Positions 37,038-49,776 of a DNA stretch of 64,000 nucleotides are shown in pieces. Each line of letters starts with the position of its first letter. The first letter of the stretch is position 1. Below the pieces are notes generated by a model that was given only the letters and a program-made list of their open reading frames with translations, did not search any database and had not been told where the DNA came from. The translations under genes were made by a program, and so were the position numbers. This DNA is from Siphonodentalium dalli (taxonomy: Eukaryota > Mollusca > Scaphopoda > Gadilida > Siphonodentaliidae). The stretch covers positions 57,002,025-57,066,024 of the forward strand of contig CP136068.1 in the NCBI GenBank assembly GCA_032622095.1. Direction: 5' to 3'.

Positions 37038-38900
37038 TAGAGATGGACGGTACTCGGTATTTACCGTGCGGTATCGGTATCGGTGTAATACCGATTTATA
37101 ATTATGATAACTCGGTGTAACAAGTCGGTACTATATGTATTAGTCTATTGCAACGTTGTTACATCAAGGGCACAGCTGGCCTGCGGCATCTTTGATTTTT
37201 ATGTGTACCCATACCATGTATGGTACACATAATGCCGACGTCCGGATCAACCATCCGTCGTTCGTCCGTCTGTCTGTCCGTCCGTCTGTCCGTCTGTCCG
37301 TAGACACTTGCTATCCGATTCAATTACTTGAATATTTTTTATCGGATTGTGTTAACATTTTATGTGCATATTTATGATAACACACTCCTCACCTGTATAG
37401 TTTTTGGTATCGATCGGTTGATCGGTTTAGAAATTATTAACACTTTGCATCCGCGCATAGTCATGTTCTATCCGATGCCATAACTTTAGTATTTGTTGAC
37501 CGATTGTGTTCATATTTGTAGGTTTATGACGACACACCCCTCACCTGTATAGTTTTTGGTATCGATTGGTTGATTGGTTTAGAAAATAATTAACCCTGCA
37601 CACAAATGCTATCTGATGCATCTAAGTTAAACAATTTTCTTCTGATATGCCTCATATTTCTTACCTAGGTTTTTCTTAGCACGTTCTTTATCTGTATGGT
37701 TTTTGGTATCGTTTATTTAACCCTTTCTGCTCTTGTTTTTAAATAGAATTCATCCAAGCTGTGTTGACTTAAATATTTGTCATCTGATCAGCACCAAATT
37801 TGGTACATCTGGTCCTCACCCCGAAATACAGATCAGGTTCGAATTTGAGTTTGATCTGGTATATTTTAACAGAGTTATGGCCATTTAAAATTCAAGTAGC
37901 TGATAATCTAATTATGCCTGCAGGCACTGTTAGCTTAGAAGAGGAGATCTTATTACACAGCCAGTGTCTTATTGGAAATGAGTTTTGTGTAATAGCTTGA
38001 CATTAGATAAATACCATGGCTCACAGAGTCAAATCTCTTTAGACACATCACAGAGATAGTGGTTCTCTCCTGTATGGACCAGAACACCTGATCAAACAAA
38101 TCTCTTGGCACTAATAAAATTTCTCTCCTGACTCTCACACTCTTATCACACACAGTGGGCTAGCATCTCTAAAAAATTGTCAAAACCATGATTTATGACT
38201 CTCTGGTCCATTCTTTGTTCTGTACAAAATTAATTTAACCTCTTTGTTGAAACAGGTTCATGACATTAGAGACTGACTTATTGTATGGGTTTCTAAATCC
38301 AATGACATGCTTTTATAGACTGTTTGTGTTTATCAGTTCATTATTTTGGGTAAGATTAACCCCATTCTATCCGATTTTATATCCATTGATTATGTTTATA
38401 GTTCTTGGCATAGTTTATGATAACACACCCCTAACCTGCACAGTGAGGGTCATTTGGTTTATTTGCTCAAAAATATTAACATCCTCCACCAATCCTGTTG
38501 ACACAATGTGATAACTAAATATTTTTCACTTGATCACTATATAAATAATTGCATCCATGTTAATGATGAAACATTCTTCACCTGTATAAATTTTGATTTT
38601 GATAATATATTAACAGTAACTTCAATTATATTTCCGCTGTTTAGATACATTACATCTTTCCAATGATCAGCTTAGAAGAAAATTAACCCACCCCATTCCA
38701 TAGTCATACAGTATGCTATTCAATGTAATGAATCTAATATTTTCAATCTGACCAATCTCATCCTACCTCTAGCTATCTGAAAATTCTGCATAAAAACATT
38801 TTATATCCAATCATTATCAATCATTTTATATCCAGGTCTATACATCCCTCACTTGTATAGTTGTTCAGGTATTGATTAGTTTTTGAATCGGGAACTATTA

Positions 38901-41900
38901 GGGTCATTCTACCATTAGGTATCCCAAAATTGTAAAAAATGGCAAAATTTCAAACATGCTGAATAATCCTGGCACTTGATTCGTTCAAAAGTACAGATTT
39001 TCAGCTTTCCAAAAATGTATTAAACTATATTGTTGCCTACCTGTTTGTATATATTTGGTTTGTTTGAAATAGTAGTACCCAACTCTGTTTTGCATAGTTA
39101 TCAGAGTGGCCACGTAAGCTGTGACATGAAGGTTATTGATAGTAAACATTAGAATTTTGCGGCAATACATTGTGTATATTTTTCCAATAAAAAAAATATA
39201 TAACATACCCACATTTTCAAAATTTTGAACATTTATTCATCAACATCTCCATGACTAATCATCTGTCACACACGTAACGATTTAACATTAAAGTTTTAAT
39301 TTTTCAAAAACTACATGAACATACATCGTAGTTTTCAATATTCTGTGACTCCATGGTTTGGATGAAGCACTGAACATCATAAAATAAGATATTAATACTT
39401 TTTACGACTTTTGCAGTGCTTCCGATATCTGTCACACACGTAACGTTACGTGTGTGACATTATACAATCAACCATTACCAGTCACAAACCACACAACTCA
39501 GGTTTCTTTTTGGCTTTATTTTATTGAAGAAACTTCTAAATATCAAAAAAATGTATTTTACACATGTTTTTATCTTAAATTCATTCATTTTATCATTCTG
39601 AAGTAATTGTGCGCAATACGGGCACATTGATGGGTCTTAAGCATAAGGCACTGTTCAGTTTAAACTCAATGCAGACATGACCAGGGTTAATAGTAACCCC
39701 TTTAAAGCATCCATGGGGTCCTGGGTACTTAAATACAGTGTTTCTGCAATGTGAATGTCATTTAAACTATTATTGAGATGATGTGTTGGCTTTATATCTC
39801 AAAATTAAAAAGGTGTGAAAAGGAGAATTTAGCCCTTTTTATGACGCAAACACCCCCAGAATATGTTTTTACATCAGTTGTACCACCCCTTCCTACCTGA
39901 TATATGTGGGTATGTTCTGTGGATTTCCACATGGATCACTTATAAGTGAATTAGATGTACATGTTGATGAATATTAAGTTGATTGTCAAACTATAGAATA
40001 TTTTGATTATCAATAATTCGATAACCTATCCCATGCTCATAGTGCAAATTAATTGGATTACTAGTACCTTTACATGGTCCTGACTAGTGATGAGCCGATT
40101 GTCAAATAGAGCCGTGCGCCGATTGCCGATTATTTGAGATCACAATCGGCCGATTCAGGTGCCGATTCCAATTATTTCAATAATGTATAGCAGAATATGT
40201 TATATGTGTTATATAATACTTAGAATTTGAAGCTATCAACAAACGTAGTAATATGCCAGTACACTGTATACATAAGTATATGTTTGGGTAAGTAGATAGG
40301 TGGGTATGGGCAGACTAGTGATCGAATACAGGCAACATACCCATGTATTCTAGGCTATTCCACAACAAATTTTTTGAAAGTTTGATGTAACCACGTGCAT
40401 GACGACATGTCCATGGTCCGTTTTTGATAACAATTCATCAAACGGCATTTTTCTTTGATCCCAATTCAAAGACATCACGTCAAAGGAAATGAGCCGACTT
40501 AACTAGTTGCAAGTTACACCATGTTCATGTCAATTTCACAGACACGATTCGATTTCGGCGTGGTCATCATAATAATCATTTGTGGTGACATATATATATA
40601 CGTGACGTCACACGAGGCTGACTGGATGGAATAACATTGTCTTCAACTATTTAAAGTCACGTGACATGCACTTTCGGTTTCTATAGTAGTGTTTATACCT
40701 GTTACGCTGTATGTACTATATAGATAGCTTTGTTGTACTGGGTATGCATACATTTTGATTTTTGATAGTTTGACATATATAAATCAAAATGTCTACATGT
40801 TGACGAACAATAAAGTTACCTATGGGCGTACATCAGTCCCATGACATGTACGTTGTGTACATGACAATGCTAAAGAAATCAATCGACTGAAACGACTGTT
40901 CCGGTATGCCAATAATTAATGAATTATTATGCGCAATCACGGCGTCATGCTCGCTGCCTCACTCTAACTCAAAGTGTCACGTGCTTCCCGGCGACCCCCA
41001 CTAATATATTGTTCACACATGGACCCAGGTACGGCCGGGGTATTGCAGAGGGCATGTATGTATATCAAGTTTGTGTTTGGTATCACTTTCCCCATGTTTA
41101 CTGGTCATTTATTCAACAAAACATCGTCATATTTAAAACAGTTTATTAAAGTAGAACAAGCACTCATTTATTATTTAGACAATCGGAAATCCCGATGTTC
41201 AAACCCGAGTACCGATTGTCATCCGATGGGCCACAATCGGCCGATTCCGATTGTCGTTCCCGATTATCGGCTCATCACTAGTCCTGACGGCTGAGTTTGT
41301 AACTGCGGTCATGCATGGTTGCACAATTTTAAACATTTGCATGACCATTTTTGTCCACTACTTAAAAAACTTTTAACATTACATAAATTTAAAACCCAGG
41401 ATCTATCTAACCCAACTTAATGCCCTCTTTCACATGTACATGATCACACTACTCTTATTGTCCAAATTATATATCATTGAGGGTATTGAATTCCAATAAT
41501 CTAATAGCAATTTCACAGCGTCACACACGTAACGTTTTTGTGTCACACACGTAACGCTGCCTCTTTGGTGGTTATAAGCCTTGGAATGGAAGGCGGTTTG
41601 GTGTTGACAATTCAGAAACTATTTTTTGAATAGCTGAACATATTTCCATTCAAACGTGACATTTATTGTATATTCTAGACTTACTATTTCACAGGAATAT
41701 AGACTCATAAAGAGGACATGCAAAAAACTTATTTTTGTGCGTCACACACGTAACGCACCAAATAATGTCCTGCCAAAAATTTATGGTACACAATGAGTTT
41801 AAAATATGTCTCAAAAGTCGTGGACTAGCCTCTGGCAAATAAAATGCAGCATCCCTTGACTAAAATAATTTTATAAAATTAAAGTTATCTTGATTATAAA

Positions 41901-41947
41901 GGCTCTAAAAACCTCTAAATGTCACACACGTAACGATAGAATGACCC
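38901..41947. mobile_element. 3.0 kb TIR element with internal TGTCACACACGTAACG repeats
   Basis: Ends gggtcattcta and tagaatgaccc, flanked by atta at 38897-38900 and 41948-41951. It lies inside family D copy 1. The 16-mer (t/c)gtcacacacgtaacg occurs at 39264, 39430, 41519, 41541, 41740 and 41920, plus one inverted copy at 39444-39459 that makes a 30-bp perfect palindrome at 39430-39459. A hAT deletion derivative (40085-41280) is inserted in it. No transposase recognised. Confidence 0.75.
40085..41280 (-). mobile_element. Internally deleted derivative of the 1173-6681 hAT element (8-bp TSD)
   Basis: TIRs are tagtgatgagccgat at both ends. The perfect 8-bp duplication gtcctgac is at 40077-40084 and 41281-41288. 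In reverse orientation it matches 1173 to about 2275 and about 6487 to 6681 of the larger copy; everything between, including the transposase, is missing. Intact ends and target duplication make it the reference for the family's termini. Confidence 0.95.
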
Positions 41948-43496
41948 ATTAACTCTTTTGTCCCATCTAAATGATCCCAAGAATTTTTAATATGCAGCTA
42001 ACACAAAACATAATAAAACAAATAACAATATTAAAAAAATCATAATATGTTATGTCTCGCATTCCAGTGTAATAAGCAAATAAATGAATATTTTGTCTTT
42101 AACTGCTATGGTGCTTCTCTCTGACTATGGATTGAGCTTAATTAGCTTTATCACTCTATAAGATATATCTGTGTTGAAGTGACTTAATAGGTTGAAATGG
42201 AATGTCACATCCGTGTTCCTATTGTGTTTATGTGAGCAAGGTGCCCAATAAGTCTGATTCCACTTGTGACCTTAATAGTAAGGTGTCAATTATTGAAACT
42301 TTTGCACTCGTGAAAAGGTTGGTGTAAGGATTTATTAAAATAGCTAATCGGTATCGCCAAGGTATGGGTTAAACATCTGCCGATCGTGATCGGCCTCTCG
42401 TTACGACATGTTAATGACAATGTAACTAACATCATGACGTTTGACTACTCATAGCTGGAGCATAATGTGTCAGTTTCAGTATCCGTGCAAACTGAAAAAT
42501 GCATGGGCAACTCAGTACAGGCCGAGCATGTGGAATCGAATCACGTGTTATGGAGGGTCCCCGTGCACAACAAATTGAAAGCCCCACAGGTTACTTTATA
42601 ATAAGACGGTGATGCAATATCGACTTGATATATGCATTGCATATTATTTGATACAACCTGATCTTGGCAAGTTGTGCACATGTATATGTATATCCTACTA
42701 TAAATTACTTTATTAAACATATATATATATATACTTACCGGTATAATATACATATATATGTGCTTTTATCTGATCAAAAAAGATCGCGTGATAACTCTAA
42801 ATTAGCACTTGGGCACCATGTGTTAGCTTGCCTGCTATCAATAAGAGGGACTCTTATATACATGGATGGTATATTACGCTGCAAGGAGGAGAATATGAAC
42901 CACCCGTGGGTTTGGGCATCTGCAGTTCGGAAATTGCCATGGTTTGCCGATTTTCATAACATCGCGCGAACGTTCATAAATTTGTGATCACGGATTACTA
43001 CTCACAATTCTATTCACTCACGGAGGAAATGTTACGAAAATAAAATTGACACGAAAAAATATTGGACATCATGTAGTCATGCTCTTATTCTTTTCAAAAG
43101 CAGTGCGACGGCATGCATGTAAATCATCAAAGAGATGATGAATATCACTTAATTGTGTAGGTCATTTTGTTGCCTAATTTAGCTGTTGTCACGAATGTAG
43201 TAAATCTGTGGACCGTGTGTATATATATACATGTATATTGTTCAGTTAAAAACTTGAATTACCGCAATTTACCTGGAATATCTGCTCTGGTCTTCTAATT
43301 TAATAGCAATACCGATTACCGTACAGTTACCGACGTAAATCAACGAAAATTTTTGATACCGAGATTGAAATTTCGATACCGCCCATCTCTACTGCATTCC
43401 TACTTTTTGATTGGTGCGAAGGGGAATAATTCACTTCCGTAGTTAATTACTGAACTCGAAACTGAAACCGAGAAAGCATGTCTGCTGATCGAAAGA

Positions 43497-43796
43497 ATGT
43501 ACTTTAGTGTCAAAATTGTTACCGTTGGCGGCAACGTTTTATCGCAAAAACTAATAAATGTTGATTTAAATTCAAAGGTTTCTGACCTTATTAAGGACGT
43601 GGGTGATGAATATATTATTAAAAGCCTATCAGCCAAAACATAGTCTGCTGACAATGACATTGGACACGAATTATGTAATGATGTTCCGATGCACGTTGTC
43701 TCCTCGTTGCAAGCAAAATACATTGTCATTGAAGTCAATAAAGTTAATAGGCCTACGGACAAAGCTGTGCCTTTGATTCCAAAATATCTTTGTTAA
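43497..43796 (+). pseudogene. Unidentified coding remnant with one in-frame stop
   Basis: The frame starts MYFSVKIVTVGGNVLSQKLI and reads 48 codons to TAG at 43641-43643. It then reads a further 51 codons (..IGHELCNDVPMHVVSSL.. to ..VPLIPKYLC) to TAA. Composition and the regular hydrophobic pattern of the first part look like real protein, perhaps a small beta-rich N-terminal domain, but I recognise no family. The opposite strand is also open over 120 codons but has an unnatural composition. Likely a transposon or retrocopy fragment. Confidence 0.4.
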
Positions 43797-44390
43797 AATT
43801 CCACCAATTCTGTAGGGTATTCTTATTTCATTTTGTTGTTCAATATAGTTTAAGTTCATCTTCCCTTGATTTCTTCTGGCTATCTGAGTAACTTAATGTT
43901 TGACTCAATTATCAACAGGAACTTGCAGATTACACTCTCAATGTGACATTTTGTTTAATATTTAATATGCAGACTAAATACACCCAGTATTGGTATTCAT
44001 AGGGAGTAAGTATCTCTGAATCTGAATTAATTTTGATATATTAAATCCGCTTGTATAATATTCACCAATAGGATACGCTCAAATTCAGCCACAGTAGACT
44101 GGGGAAATAACGAATATCAGGTTTCATGTTATCATTTATTAACTTCTCATAAAATGTAAACAATATCTAAATGAATTAATGATGTTTAGTTCACCAGTGA
44201 TCATGTGGGAAGTAGTCAAACAATATTTTATTGTTTTTTTTTTCCTCCCTCCTCCCATCTAGGGAATTTTTCCACTCATGTTCGTAAACCAAGTCATTAA
44301 ATTGCAGTGGCCTCGGATAGAAGAAATAAATTTTGCCAATTTTCGAGGACTGTGTTGATCGCCTTGTTTCATGATCTCGTTATGTTCCAG
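43797..44390. other. Intron sequence before exon 3
   Basis: AT-rich, no gene. Pyrimidine-rich stretch at 44231-44265 (tttttttcctccctcctccc) well upstream of the acceptor. Confidence 0.6.
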
Positions 44391-44512
44391 CTACGCTGCT
44401 ATACATGCTGAAGCTCCTGAATTCACCGAGATGAGTGTTAACCAAGAAATTCTGGAGACTGGAATCAAAGTGGTTGATATGTTGGCCCCATATGCTAAAG
44501 GAGGCAAAATTG
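44391..44512 (+). CDS. ATP5F1B: ATP synthase subunit beta, third visible exon
   Basis: Encodes [40 protein letters not shown] plus the first base of the next Gly codon. It covers the segment just before the P-loop, in which [17 protein letters not shown] is invariant in F1 beta. The acceptor is atgttccag and the donor attg|gtgaga. The first base completes the split codon (His) from exon 28540. Confidence 0.98.
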
Positions 44513-45725
44513 GTGAGATTCTAGCATTTAAAAATGGTTTAGAAAGATAAGTAATTAATATTCACAAGAGGAATTTCTTGCTGCCCTAAGTTAGGCCGCA
44601 TAAAAAAAGGTGTTTGTTTCTCAAGGAATTTTTTTTCTTCAAAAGTGATGAGGGAGGCAGGTATGTTATTATTATTTATTTAAAAATTTTCAGATGAGGG
44701 AGGCAGGTTTTCGTTTTTTATAATTTTATTTTAATGATACCGTTCAACAAAACACTCCTTATTCAAATTTATCATATAACATGGAAAGCCTTAGGTGGTG
44801 GACAGAGTACATGCAGCTAAATGATAACAGATCTGAAATGGGAAAGTATCTGAAAGTCTGAAACTATATTCCATTTGGGAAGGAATTTATATATGCAATT
44901 AGAAATGATAGAGGCAGACAAATTTTATTATTTTTTAATTTTTGGGGTCATTATACCCGATGAAATGTTCAAACATTTTTGATAAAGAGCATGCCTTTTG
45001 CAATCCAAGTGTTCTCATTTCATTGAAACACACAAAGTCTATCGATAAATCATCTCTTCTTGGTTTGCTGTTGTATGTTGGAAATGTGGTACTTTCCTTC
45101 TTCATTAGAATAGAAGTTCAAAGGCGTTTTTTTTTAAATACATGAATCACCAGCATAATTTGGAACTGTAACATCAATGTTATCCTTTTTTATAATTATT
45201 TCGAGTTGTATGTATCGACCGAACATCCGAACGTTGTTGCAACATCAGAGGCATTTAACTATTCATCAAAACAATAAAAATCCGATGTTTTCAATTTTGA
45301 AACGCGAACTTCAAACAGTGTGAAAAGTGATTTCAGAATTGTTCGCCTGAGTTTCCTCGCGGTATTCAGTAAGAATTATCCGTTTGTTTTCGTCAACTTT
45401 CTCCCGACGAAATTGAAAAGAATGTGTATTAGGGCATGGTATAACTGTCCATGGTACAAGATGTTGAAGAGGTGCTCCCAGCTTCTTTCCAAACACGGCA
45501 ACATTTATTAGTTACGAGCGTGGCCATTTTTCATACCGGAAACGAGGAGGTGCGTTCGATCTCGCAACCTGGAATCCGGTGTACTTTTACCACCAAAGAG
45601 GCATAACTCTATATACTTACATTGCTTTCATCCTGCCAATCTCAACAGTGAAAATTGGGAACGCGCGGTAGGGTAGTAAGCTTATTATAAGCCGGCGATA
45701 AAAAGTGCCAATGCGCACAGTTTTT
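44513..45725. other. Intron sequence: host repeat receiving the family B element
   Basis: 44590-44640 (aggccgcataaaaaaaggtg..tttctcaagga) is inverted at 49300-49345, so these look like the TIRs of an element into which the family B array inserted. gtgccaatgcgcacag directly precedes the insertion. No gene. Confidence 0.55.
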
Positions 45726-48700
45726 AGCTCAACTTACTTGTAAGTTTGAGCTATTGCCATGGTTTGGCGTCCGTCGTCCGTGTGTCCGTGTGTCCGTGTG
45801 TCCGTGTGTCCGTGTGTCCGTCAACAATTTCCTTTGGCGCGGGCTACAGGTTGTACCTTTGGTCTGATCTTCATGAAATTTGTCATGAATGTTGACATTG
45901 ACATGTAGATGGGAACGAGTCATTTTGGGGTCATTCGGCCAAAAAACATGGCCGTTGGCAGCCATGTTGGATTTCAAGATTCAATCCATTGGCGCGGCCT
46001 ACAGGTTGTACTGTTCATCTGATCATCATGAAATTTGTCATTGATGTTAATAATGACATGTAGATGGGAACGAGTCATTTTGGGGTGGTTCGGCCAAAAA
46101 ACATGGCCGTCAGCAGCCATCTTGTATTTTACTCTTTGCATGACTAAATCCTTTGGCGCGGGCTACAGGTCGTTGTTTTGGTCGGAAGTTTATGAAATTT
46201 GTCATGGATGTTAACACTGTCATGTAGATGGGAACGAGTGATTTTGGAGTTGTTCGGCCAAAAAACATGGCCGCCAGCAGCCATCTTGGATTTTACTCTT
46301 TGCATGACTAAATCCTTTGGCGCGGGCTACAGGTCGTACCTTTGGTCTGATCTTTATGAAATTTGTCATGAATGTTGACATTGGCATGTAGATGGGAACG
46401 AGTCATTTTGGGGTCATTCGGCCAAAAAACATGGCCACTGGTAGCCATTTTGGATTTCAAAATTCAATCCATTGGCGCGGGCTACAGGTCGTACTGTTCG
46501 TCTGATCATTATGAAATTTGTCATGGATGTTAATATTAACATGTAGATGGGAACGAGTGATTTTGGGGTCGTTCGGCCCAAAAAACATGGCCGCTGGCAG
46601 CCATCATGGATTTTACTCTTTGCATGACTAAATCCTTTGGCGCGGGCTACAGGTCGTACCTTTGGTCTGACCTTTATTAAATTTGTCATGAATATTGATA
46701 TTGACATGTATATGGGAACGAGTCATTTTGGGGTCATACGGCCAAAAAACATGGCCGCTGGCAGCCATCTTGGATTTTACTCTTTGCATGACTAAATCCT
46801 TTGCCGCAGGCTACAGGTTGTAGTTTTGATCAGAACTTCATGAAATTTGTCATGGATGTTAACAATGACATGTCGATGGGAACGAGTGATTTTGGGGTTG
46901 TTCGGCCAAAAAACATGGCCGCCAGCAGACATCATGGATTTTACTCTTTGCATGACTAAATCCTTTGGCGCGGGCTACAGGTCGTACCTATGGTCTGATA
47001 TTTTGGGGTTGTTCGGCCAAAAAACATGGCCGCCAGCAGACATCATGGATTTTACTCTTTGCATGACTAAATCCTTTGGCGCGGGCTACAGGTCGTACCT
47101 ATGGTCTGATCTTTATGAATTTTGTCATGAATGTTGACATTGACATGTAGATGGGAACGAGTGATTTTTGGGTCATTCGGCCAAAAAACATGGCCGCTGG
47201 TGGCCATTTTGGATTTCAAAATTCAATCCATTGGCGCGGGCTACAGGTTGTGCTGTTCGTCTGATCATCATGAAATTTGTCATGGATGTTAATATTGACA
47301 TGTAGATGGGAACGAGTGATTTTGGGGTCGTTCGGCCAAAAAACATGGCCGCTGGCAGCCATCATGGATTTTACTCTTTGCATGACTAAATCCTTTGGCG
47401 CGGGCTACAGGTCGTACCTTTGGTCTGACCTTTATTAAATTTGTCATGAATATTGATATTGACATGTATATGGGAACGAGTCATTTTGGGGTCATACGGC
47501 CAAAAAACATGGCCGCTGGCAGCCATCTTGGATTTTACTCTTTGCATGACTAAATCCTTTGGCGCAGGCTACAGGTCGTAGTTTTGATCAGAACTTCATG
47601 AAATTTGTCATGGATGTTAACAATGACATGTAGATGGGAACGAGTGATTTTGGGGTTGTTCGGCCAAAAAACATGGCTACAGGTCGTGCTGTTCGTCTGA
47701 TCATCATGAAATTTGTCATGGATGTTAATATTGACATGTAGATGGGAACGAGTGATTTTGGGGTCGTTCAGCCAAAAAACATGGCCGCCAGCAGCCATCT
47801 TGGATTTTACTCTTTGCATGACTAAATTCTTTGGCGCGGGCTACAGGTTGTAGCTTTGGTCAGAACTTCATGAAATTTGTCATGGATGTTAACAATGACA
47901 TGTAGATGGGAACGAGTGATTTTGGGGTTGTTCGGCCAAAAAACATGGCCGCCAGCAGCCATCATGGATTTTACTCTTTGCATGACTAAATCCTTTGGCG
48001 CGGGCTACAGGTCGTACCTATGGTCTGATATTTATGAATTTTGTCATGAATGTTGACATTGACATGTAGATGGGAACGAGTCATTTTGGGGTCATTCGGC
48101 CAAAAAACATGGCCGCTGGTGGCCATTTTGGATTTCAAAATTCAATCCATTGGCGCGGGCTACAGGTCGTGCTGTTCGTCTGATCATCATGAAATTTGTC
48201 ATGGATGTTAATATTGACATGTAGATGGGAAACGAGTGATTTTGGGGTCGTTCAGCCAAAAAACATGGCCGCCAGCAGCCATCTTGGATTTTACTCTTTG
48301 CATGACTAAATTCTTTGGCGCGGGCTACAGGTTGTAGCTTTGGTCAGAACTTCATGAAATTTGTCATGGATGTTAACAATGACATGTAGATGGGAACGAG
48401 TGATTTTGGGGTCGTTCGGCCAAAAAACATGGCCGCCAGCAGCCATCTTGGATTTTACTCTTTGCATGACTAAATCCTTTGGAGCAGGTTACAGGTTGTA
48501 CCTTTGGTCTGACCTTTATGAAATTTGTCATGAATATTGATATTGACATGTATATGGGAACGAGTCATTTTGGGGTCATACGGCCAAAAAACATGGCCGC
48601 TGGCAGCCATCTTGGATTTCAAAATTCAATCCATTGGCACGGGCTACAGGTCGTACTGTTTGTCTGATCATGATATTTATCATGGATGTTAATATTAACA

Positions 48701-49293
48701 TGTAGATGGGAACGAGTCATTTTGGGGTCGTTTGGCTAAAAAACATGTCCGCCAGCAGCCATATTGGATTTTACTCTTTGCATGAATAAATCCTTTGGTG
48801 CGGGCTACAGGTCGTAGCTTTGGTCGGAACTTCATGAAATTTGTCATGTATGTTAACAATGACATGTAGATGGGAAACGAGTCATTTTGGGGTCGTTCAG
48901 CCGAAAAACATGGCCGCCAGCAGCCATCTTGGATTTTACTCTTTGCATGACTAAATCCATTGGCACAGGCTACAGGTCATACCTTTGATCAGATCATTAT
49001 GAGATTTGTAAAGGCTGTAGATGGGAACAAGTCATTTTGGGGTAATTCGGAAAAAAAAACATGGCTGTCGGTGGCCATTTTAGAATTTACTCTTTGCATC
49101 AATAAATCCTTTGGCACACCATAATTACCACATCCCTGATCCGATCATTATGAAACCTGTTATGAATGTTGATATTGACATGTACATCTGGTCTTACTTA
49201 GACATTTCAATTAGCACTTTTCCTCCATTTACTGTCGACCATTAAATTATTCCCCTACCTAAGTTGAGCTACAGTGTCATTGACACTTTCATT
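45726..49293 (+). mobile_element. Family B Helentron-like element, full copy with about 21 core repeats
   Basis: The 5' hairpin is agctcaacttac-tt-gtaagtttgagct, followed by CCGTGTG/TCCGTGTG microsatellite at 45770-45825. The 3' end is aagttgagctac-agtgtcattgacactttcatt, whose agtgtca-t-tgacact is a hairpin about 8 bases from the terminus. The target is a T-run. The uninterrupted target is kept at 56130-56165 (gtgccaatgcgcacagttttttaagacgcgg), giving insertion between Ts with no or at most a 1-2 base duplication, as Helentrons do. Confidence 0.85.
45835..49110 (+). repeat. Tandem array, about 21 units of 118-166 bp
   Basis: Each unit contains ggcgcgggctacaggtcgta, atgaaatttgtcatg, gacatgtagatgggaacgag, cattttggggt, cggccaaaaaacatggccgc and catcttggattttactc. 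Unit starts by the gctacagg landmark are spaced mostly 150-166 bp, with two short units of about 120 bp near 46967-47085 and 47563-47690. Two alternating variants exist (ggatttcaaaattcaatcca versus ggattttactctttgcatga), so the higher-order unit is often a dimer. Confidence 0.93.

Positions 49294-49776
<483 letters not shown>

Larger units (their letters stand above)
37201..42400 (+). mobile_element. Family D Helentron-like element, copy 1, with a 3.0 kb insertion
   Basis: After tttgattttt comes the 5' hairpin atgtgtaccc-ataccatgta-tggtacacat (37201-37230), then a CCGTCTGTCCGTCC tract (37258-37300) and diverged repeats with ccgattgtgttcatattt and gttttggtatcgat. The 3' end at 42372-42400 has the hairpin gccgatcgtgatcggc followed by ctctcg. 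The second copy at 56502-59752 has the same two ends. Subtracting 38901-41947 leaves about 2.15 kb. Confidence 0.72.
37038..43391. mobile_element. Outer hAT-like element enclosing a stack of later insertions
   Basis: Left end tagagatggacggta; right end, inverted, tagagatgggcggta. Subterminal GGTATCGGTATCGG-type repeats follow on the left (37060-37095) and ATACCGA motifs on the right (43300-43380). Flanking 8-mers ccggattc and ctgcattc agree at 6 of 8 positions. Without its insertions the element would be about 1.2 kb. The outer limits are less certain than those of the inner elements. Confidence 0.6.

Noticed and set aside
39264-41935. CRISPR-like array of 16-mers
   Set aside because: Eukaryotic context, irregular spacing, one inverted copy, no cas genes. 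Explained as motif repeats of a transposon.
43400-43762. 120-codon minus-strand frame
   Set aside because: It is the antisense of a more protein-like plus-strand frame (43497-43796). Ser/Thr/Leu-rich antisense composition.
45729-48667. Open frames of 60-97 codons in the family B array
   Set aside because: Same cause: repeat units read through in several frames on both strands. No protein family.
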